Origin: Streptomyces mutomycini
GTDB lineage: Bacteria > Actinomycetota > Actinomycetes > Streptomycetales > Streptomycetaceae
Assembly (NCBI RefSeq): GCF_001700505.1
Contig: NZ_MAPV01000046.1
Location: 135-34,095, forward strand
DNA: 33,961 bases
Reading direction: 5' to 3'
In this document: piece by piece, positions 24,001 through 33,000 of the stretch
How positions within the stretch are numbered: the stretch's first letter is position 1
Layout of the letters: each line of letters opens with the position of its first letter
Notes under the pieces: generated by a model
Database searches by the model: none
What the model was told of the DNA's origin: nothing
What the model saw: the letters and a program-made list of their open reading frames with translations, nothing else
Made by a program: the position numbers and the translations under genes

Positions 24001-27000
24001 ACGAGGCGGCCGTCGCCGCCCTGGGGCTCTCCGGTCCCGACGACGTGGGCGACGCCGAGCGGGCGCGGATGTTCTGGGCGCGCGTCAAGGCCGAGGAGAC
24101 GCTGGCCGGCCCCGACGCCGACGCCCTCACCGCGAGGATCCGGCACCTCGACCCCGGTACCGAGGTGAACGGCACACTGCGCGAGGAGGCACTGACGGTC
24201 CTGACCCGCGGGTTCGCCGCGGGCCGGAACATGACGGACCCGAACGTGGCCGCCGCGTACGACCTGGAGACACGCGGCGCCTTCGGCCGGTCCTCGGTGG
24301 CCACGGCCATGGGGTCCGCCACGGGCGGCGGCCGGGACTGGGCGGACCTGTCGGCACCCCAGCCCGGACTGGCTGAATTCCGCACACCGGGCGGACTCAC
24401 CGACGCCCCGTGGGCCGGGCAGGACGTGTACGGCAAGGACAAGCCCGTCCCGCACCTGGTCCTGGCGGACGTGGGCTTCCAGGACGACGGCCGCGTCCAG
24501 ATGAGCTTCGACGGTGCCGCCTACGAGGTGACTGCCGCGGAGTTCGCCGAACTGCTCGCCGCAGACGTGGAGTTGAACCGAAAGGGGCTGACCGTCCCCG
24601 TCCTCCTGATGCTGACCGGACTCGGCGGCCCGGCGCCCGGCGTCGCTGAGGTGATCGCCCAGCGGCTGGGCCGCAGCGTGTGGTGGAGCCCGTTCCCGGC
24701 GGACCTGTCAGGCAGGGACGACGCAGGCGTCGCGGTGCCCACGCTCGTCGACTCGCTGATGACCCTGACCAGCCCGACGGTCGCCGACTGGCGGGAGGCA
24801 CGGCCCGTCGACCCGGCCGGGACCCAGGAGGGCCCGCGTCCCGTCGAGCCGCCGCTGCCCGCGGCACCGTCGTCCGGGAAGAGCCCCACGGCGGCGGCGA
24901 CCTCCTCCACCGTGAAGTCCCGCTCCTCGGCCGGGGACCCCATGCAGGGCGTGGAGATGACCTCGGTGCCCACGCTCGCCACACCGGTGTACACGGCCCC
25001 GGCCGCTCCGCAAGCGGCCCGGCCGCTGCCCGTCCTGCCGACGCGCGCCCTGGTGGCGTACGGGCCCGGGGAGACGGCCCCGTCGGCGAAGGGTGCGGAC
25101 ACCCTGCGCCGGCTGGCGTCCCAGGTGGCCGCCGCCGGGCTGCGTAACCAGCGGGCGGGCGCGTCACTGCCGCGCGTCACCGTCACCGGCTACGGCGCCG
25201 ACGCGCGCCGGACGGACAGCTCGTCGCACGTCAGCGAGCAGGCCTCGGCGGGCAGGCGGCGCGCGCAGGCCGCCCGCACCCTGTTCGAGCGGCTGCTGGC
25301 CCGTGCGCTGGACGACCTCCAGAAGGACGGCCCCGCCGGCGAACCGCGTCTGACCGCCGCGGACTTCTCGGTCGGGGCGAAAAGCCTGACACGGGCCCCC
25401 GGTGACTGGGTGGGCACGGGTGCGCTCGACGGTGTGACCCGGGCCGAGCTGGGCCGGCAGGCCACGATCGGTATCTCCCAGTCGCCCGACGCGGCCGCGG
25501 TGCAGACGCTGGACACCCTGCGCCGCCGGGAGCCCTCGCTGCGCGACCGTCCGCTGGACGTGGACGCGCTCGCCCGCCGCGTACTGCACCTGGACTCCGA
25601 CGCGAGCGCCGGACCGGACCTTCGCACAGAACTGTTCGCGCTGGTGGAACGGGCCACGGCGGCAGGCGCGGTGACGAGCCTCGCCGCACTGGGGGCCTTC
25701 CACCTGACCGAGCTGGGCGTGCGGGCGCCGGGCCGCGCCCGCCACTTCACCGTCCAGGGCCGCCGCGTACCGGGCCTCAACTGGGAGGACGATGCCGTCG
25801 CGGAGCTCGACACCGCCCGGGGCGACGTACTGGAGGACGCCCCGTCCGGCACGTACGACGTCCTCGACACGGCGCCGGCCCCCTGGCCGCAGGGCACGAC
25901 CCCGTACGTCGTGGCCGCCGACGGAGGGCACGACCGGGTGGACGCACGGCTGCCGGACGACTCGACGCTCGAACTGGACGTCGACGAGTTCGTGGAACTG
26001 GTCGCGGCCGACGTGGCACGGGAAGGACTCACGCAGGGCACACCGATCGTGCTGGCGATCCCCTTCGCCGGGGACGGCTACCTCGACCTGCCGCGCAAGC
26101 TGGCCGACCGTACCGGCCTGACGGTCTGGGCACACAGCGGCGAGGCGATGCTCAGCTCGGCCCCCGGCGCGGCGAGCACCATCGACACCGTCCGCCGTTC
26201 CGGTGTCCCCCAGGGTGACTGGATCGCGAGCGAGCCCGGCCTGGCGCCCGACCCCGACGACGTCGCACCGGACTGGCACCGCGACGTGGTCACCCGGCCC
26301 ATCGTCAGCGCGCTGAGCGGGAAGCAGATCGGGCGGGCTTCGCACCACCCCGCCGAGTACGCGAAGGACTTCGAGGACGAGGGCCGCCATCTCGACCGGA
26401 TGACGACGTTCGTGCACCACTACCCGGCCACGGACGGCATGTCCCAGGAGTACGACCTTCCGCGTCCGGGCCCCGAGGACACCGCCTACCGCCTCGACAT
26501 GCACGGCGAACCCGGCCTCCTCCAGCTGGCCCTGCGGGACGGCACCGTCCGGCTGGTCGACGAGCGGGAGGCCGGGCCGTGGCTCAAGCGTCGCAAGAGC
26601 CTGGCGAGCCTGCCCGAGGACCACTGGATCGACCTCGTGGTCTGCTGGAGCGGAGCGCCCAAGGACAGTGCCGTGCCGGCCCCGAACACCGTGGGCGACG
26701 CCTTCCCCGGCCCGTTCGTTCCCGACCCGCTGCGCGACGTGTCCATGGGGCAGCACCTGGCGAACACCACGGGACGCACCGTTCGCCTGGCCTACAGCTC
26801 GCAGGGGACGCGGTCGGACAACGGCCGTTACACGCGCACGCTGTTCGCCGACGCGCAGGGGCGCCACCGGGCCTGGGACCTGTTCCGGCCCGAGCCCGCG
26901 GGCCCCGGACTGGACCGCCTGGCCGAGGCCGCCGGATTCGGCCCGGCCGGCGGACCCGTCACGGAGGAGACGCGCGAGAGGACGCTGCGCCTGGTGCGGG

Positions 27001-30000
27001 CACTGCGGCTCACCTTCGGGCACGACGTGGACGACGCGCCCGACTACGGCGGCCTGCTGCGCGGCGCGGCGGCGGTCGACCACATGTGGCGCGCGGACTC
27101 CGACTTCGACACCGCCGGCCCGTTCACGCTGGACCTCCTGCGCCGGGTGGTCGAGGCGCACCCCGACGCCGCGTCCGGTGTGAACCAGGAGGTCACCCGA
27201 CGGGTACTGGCCGCCGCCGCCGAGCAGTGGACGATGTGGCCCGGCGACCCGCTGGTGGGCTTCGTGGACCTCCCCGCCGTGGAGGCAGCCGCCCGGTGGA
27301 TGCGGGACGCCGACCCCGAGGAGGAGGCGGCCACCGCCCTGGACATCGACGAGGACGCGGTCGGAGAGCCCGAGCGGTCGCGCATCTTCTGGGCCCGGGT
27401 CAAGGCCGAGGAGACGCTGGACACCCCGGGCCCGGACCAGGACGCGTTCGTCGCGCAGGTCCTCCATCTGACGCCCGGCGCACGGCCGGGTCCCGACGAA
27501 CACGGGGAAGCACTCGACCTGCTCACGCGCGCCTTCGCGGTGGGCCGCGAGGCGTCCGACCCCGACGTGGCGGCGGTGCACGACCTGGATGAGGCCAGGG
27601 TGTACGCCACGTCCGGTCTGCGCACGGTGCAGGGTGGCGCCCGCGGACTCGGCCGCGACTTCACCGGCGGACAGCCGCAGTCGTACGTGGATCTGGCACA
27701 GTTCCGCACGTTCGCCGTGGTGGCGGACGCGCCGTGGACGCAGGGCGGGCGCAAGCGGGTCCCGTACCTGGTGCGGGTCGCCCCTGACGCGTACGACCCG
27801 GAGCTCCTCCGGCTGACCTACGACGGTGAGACGGCCGGCGTGTCCACCCGCGAGTTCGTGGAGCTGCTGGCGCACGACCCCATGCTGACGCGCAGGGAAC
27901 TGACCACCCCCGTCGTCCTGGCGTTCACCGGACAACCCGCCGACGCGGGCGACGTGGCCGAGCGGCTCGCCCAGCGGCTGGGCCGCAGCGTGTGGTGGAC
28001 CGACTTCCCGGCGGACCTGTCCGGCACCGGCGACTCCGGGCAGCCGGTGCTGACCATGCACCCCTCGGCCGTCATGGGGACTGTGCCGGGGGGCGGCGTC
28101 TGGCACGAGGCGCGCCCGGTCCAGCACGCCGCGCCCAAGGACGCGCCCCGCACGCTGCCCGCACCGGTGCCCCGGTCCACGGGACGGGGCGCCACGAACC
28201 CGGACCCGTCCGCCGACAGCGGGCCCCGGGGCTCCCTGACGCCACGCACGTCGCCGTCCGACCCCGACTGGGCCTTCGCCCCGGGGACCGACACGGCGTC
28301 GGCCCCGGCCTCACCCGTCTCCTCCTCGGACACGTCCGGGTCGTGGTCCACGGACTCGCTTCCGTCCGCAGACTCCGCCGACGCGGCCTCGGACCCGCTG
28401 TTGTCCGGCGACACGCTGATGAGCGATACCCAGGGCGCTCCGCTCGGGCGCGACTGGACCGGCTCCGGCATCAGCAGCGTCGACACCACGCGGATCCAGC
28501 TCCACGAACAGCGGGGCGGCGAGCTGCGGAGGGTCTCCGAGGAGGCCGCCCCTTGGGGGGAAGGGGCCTACGTGGTGGCGGCCGAGGGCGGCTACGACGA
28601 GGCGCTGTTCGCCGACGGCCGGGAGCTGGACCCGCAGGCGGTGGCCGGCCTGCTGGCAGCCGATCCCGTACTCGCGTCGCTGCCGCTCGACGTCCCGGTC
28701 GTGCTGGCGAGCCCGTACGCGGGCGCCCAGTACGGCCAGTTGGCACGGGCCGTGGCGGAGCGGCTGGGCCGCAGGGTCTGGGCCCCCAGCGGCGACGGAC
28801 GCCTCATGGAGCCCGAGACCGAGCCCCACGCCACGGCCGACGCGACGGACACCGGGCCGGCCGTCCACGTGCTGTCGCTCGTCGACTCCGACCCCGGCGA
28901 CGCGTACGGCGACTGGGTGCCCTTCGACCCGCCGTCGGCCGCGAACGGGCAGTCCGTGGAACGCGAATGGGTCACCGTGGACGGAATCCGGTTCCGGGAC
29001 AGCGATGTGGACACCCGCCCGCTGGTCGGGGCGGACCACCGCTTCGAGGGCCGGGAGTCGATGCCCGACGACGGCCGCAGGCGGCTGCGGGAGCGGCGGC
29101 TGAGGCTGTACCGGGGCATGCGGGAGCGCGCGCACGTCCTCCGCCTCGGCGACACGTTCCACACGGTCGGAGCCGAGGAGACCGCCCCGGACCCCGAGGC
29201 GTCGGTCTACACCTTCCACGCCCACGGCGTACCCGGCGGGCTGAAGCTGGCCGGCAAGGACGGCCGGGTGCTGCTGCTCGGAGCCGAGGACGGCGGACGT
29301 TACATCGGCGGGCTGCCGGAGGTGGTCGAGCGGGCGGCCGGGGACGAACTGCACGTCGCGAGCTGCTACGGCGCCGTGGCGGGCGACCCGCTGCGCCCGC
29401 AGTCACTCATCAGGCCCGCGCCGCCCGTCGAGGACCCCCTGGAGGAGGTCGCGCTCGCGCAGCACGCCGCCAACAGCAGCGGGCGCACCACCACCGCCGC
29501 CACCGGCAGGACCGGCTACAACGACACCACACGGCTGCTCGCGGCGACGCCCGACGGCACCCTGGCACGCATGGAGACGTTCCTGCCCGAACCGGTGCAC
29601 TCGACGGCGGAGTTGAGCGAGGCCGCCGGCCTGCGCCCCCTCGCACGTCGCACGGGCCTTCCCGCCTGGGACGACGAGGGGCCGCGTGCCCTGCGCCTGG
29701 TACGGGCGCTGCGGCAGGTCTTCGGGAACGAGGTCGAGGACGACCGCGGTGTGCCGGACGGGCGTTACGAGCGGCTGCTGCGCGGGATCGGTGCGCTGGA
29801 GACGCTGCGGGCGAACGACCCGGCGCTGAGCGCGCTCACCCCGCTGCGCATGGAGCTGTGGCAGCTCCTCGCGTCGCCCCCCGACGGGAACGCCCCGGGG
29901 CCCGACGACTTCGAGGCCGTGCTCGACCGCGCTCTGGCCACACCGGGGGACGTGGCGCTCACCGACGCATGGGACGCGCCCCCGCTGCGGGACGCGCTGG

Positions 30001-33000
30001 ACAGGATCGCCACCGGCGGCGACGCCGCAGTGCGGGCGGTGCTGCGGATGCCCGCCGGTCCGCTCACGCCGCGCGAGTACGCCCGCGCACTGTGGGCGAT
30101 GACCGGCGCCTCGCAGCTGCTGGACGCCAGGACCCCCGCGCGACGGGAGGAACTGGGGCGTGCGGCGCTCCACCTGCCCGCCGGGGCCGGGTGGGACGCG
30201 TCCACGGAGGCCCGGCTGAAAGAGCTGGCCGAACAGGCCTTCGCCACCGGGCGGAACTCAGGCCACCCGGGTGAACTCGCCGTCTTCCACCTGGAGACGC
30301 TGGGGGCGTTCGCCGACGAGGGCCGCATCCGCACGCCAGGCGGCCCCCTCCAGGGCCGCAACTGGGGCCCCACGCCGACCCCCGGCGGGCTGGAGCCCTC
30401 CCGCCTGTACACCGACAGGACCGGCACCGCCGGGAACACCGGCTCGCTGGAGTTCGCCCCGTGGACCCAGCAGGGCGCCGCCGCTCCGTACTTCGTGTAC
30501 GCGGACACGAACGACGCCGGTGCGGTGGTCCTGCGGCTGCCGGGCGGCACCGTGCAGGTCACCCCGGGGGAGTTCTTCGCACTGCTGGAGTCCGACCCGG
30601 AGCTGCCGCTGATCGACCAGCACCGCCCCCTGGCCCTGCTGCTGCCCGGTATCGGAACAGGGCAGCTGCCCGCACAGCAGGGCTTCTCCCTCTCGAACGA
30701 CCGGACCGTATGGAGCTACGACGGCGCGTTCACGGTGTCCGGGGGCGGCACGACGCGGCCGGGCGTCGTGACGGCTCTCGCCGCGAACGCGGGGCGGCCC
30801 GGCGTCTGGCACCGGACCGTCCCGAGGATGCCGTCCGCCGAACCGTCCGTCGCTCCGGGCACGGTGAACACCTCGCGGACCGCCGAGTGGAACGCGACCA
30901 CCGCGCCCGCCGCCGGCACGGCCCCGGCGGGGCAGCAGGTCCTGCCCTATTCCGCGGACGGGCAGTTCGACGGTCGGTACGAGGAGACGCTGGAGGCGTT
31001 CCCCGTGGCCGTCTCAACCGACCGGCACACCGTGTGGGGCTACGGCCAGGACGATCCGGACTTCCATGTGTTCGTGGCCGAGATTCCGTCGCTCGGACTG
31101 CGCGGCGAGTACAACTCCGACGGCCCGTCCGCCGGTGGTGTCACGGACATGGCCGGGCGGGTGTACTCCAGGGGCCCGGCCTGGGACTGGTACCTGCCCG
31201 GTCGTGGACTCGTCGCCTCCTCCCGTCTGTTGACGGACGAGGGCGCCGAGCCCGTACCTGTCGGCTGGCCCGCCACCGGACCGGTGAGCCCGACCCCGCC
31301 CGTCGACCCGGCCGTCGTCGCGGCCGACCCGGCCGCGCTGGCAGGCAGCACACTCCCCGACGCGCTGTGGCGTGACCACGAGGGCCCGCTGTTCCGCTTC
31401 AGCCCTGACGGGCCCGAGCAGGTCTTCCGCGAGGGACTCAAGCCGTACGGGCCCGAGATGGTGCACCTCATCGACCACGTCTACGGCGGCAGCGCCCTGG
31501 TTCCGAACACCGTCTTCGCGAGCGCGACCGCGAACCGTGACTACGTGCGCGACAGCGCCCGCGCCAACCCGATGGGTGCGGACGCGCTGCACCGCCGTTA
31601 CCGCTGGCGCTACGACATGGAGGTTCCCGGCGGCATCGACGTGAACGCCACTCTGGGGCTGGCCTCGCCCTTCCCCGACCAGGAGGAGGTGCTCTTCCCC
31701 GGGGGCATCGACCGCCGGTACATCCGTGGCGTGCAACCGATGGCGTACGGCATGCCGGTCGGGCCGTACGTCCCCAACCCGTACTTCGCGCCGCACACCG
31801 GAAGCGGCGGGGCGTCCGTCGTGGACGCGGACTTCGCCGGTCCGGTGCTCGAATCGTTCCCGACCCTGTCCCTGGATTCGGACTCGGACGACGATCCGCG
31901 GCCGCTGTTGTCGAGGGACGACGACTCGGACGACGATCCGCGGCCGCTGTTGTCGAGGGACGACGACTCGGACGACGACCCTGCGCCGCTGCCGCAAAGG
32001 CGGGAACCGTCCACGGAACGCGAGGGCACCCCGGTGCCCGGGAACTCCCGAGGGGGGACCGAGCCGGATGACTCCTCGGAGCCCGACGAGCAGGCCGGGC
32101 AACTCGACGCGCCCCCCTGGGCCCTGGCGCGCGTCCGCTACGCACAGGAGGCCCTGTACTTCGAGCAGCGGCTCGCCGCACACCTGGGCGACAACCAGCA
32201 GATCAACGACGAGTTCGGCAAGGTCGTGCGGGCGTTCTGGGCGATCGCCCTGCACAACCGCACGGACTACCGGCAGTTCGGCAGCAGGAACGGCGAGAAC
32301 GCCGGATCCGTCGGGACCTCGTACGAGAAGCTCGCGCGGGTCGTGGAGTCCGGCAACCTGCGTGAGCGGGTGACGTTCCTGTTCAACGGCGTGGCGAGGG
32401 ACCTCGTCCCGTACCTGATGGGAGGTGTCGAGCCCCAGCATCCGGTGATCGGGGTGGAGCGACGTGACCGGCACCGGACCGAGCAGCTCAAACGGTACGA
32501 GCGTGAGCGTGCCGAACTCCTCGCGGCGGGCCTGGACTCCGAGGACGAGGACCAGGAGATGGAGGAGCTGGAGGAGCTTCTGCGGACACCGCTGCGGCCC
32601 CACGAGGTCTGGCCCGCGCTGAGCCCGGCAGAACGGCGCCTGGCGGTCCGGGACGGGGTCCTGCTCTGGTCGCCCGCCGGGATGACGCACACCCTGCCGA
32701 TGGCCGCGGACTTCCAGGCGCGTTCCGAGGACTCCGGTGGCCTGGTGCTGACCGGCACCTCGGGCAGCGCCTACCGGATCATCACGCACGTGGCCCGGCT
32801 CACCCGGCTCGCGGGCGTGCCCGTGGACCTCGGTCTCATCAGGTCCGGACTGGTGAGCATCCTGGTGGGTGTGGGCCACCACAGCTTCCACGAGGTGATG
32901 ACCGGAGCCCAGCACGCCCTGGACGAGTCCGACCGCACGGCGGCCTCGGTCTACGTGAACAACTGGGGCCGGTACTGGGACGTCCACCCGCTGTCCGAGG

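Noticed and set aside
17157..24455. Very long open frame on the minus strand (over 2,400 codons), and similar ones at 5031-10250 and 11655-15557
   Set aside because: These are mirror effects of GC-rich coding sequence. Their products are Gly/Arg/Val-rich without domain motifs, they lie fully opposite well-supported domains, and no ribosome-binding site and start pair stands out.
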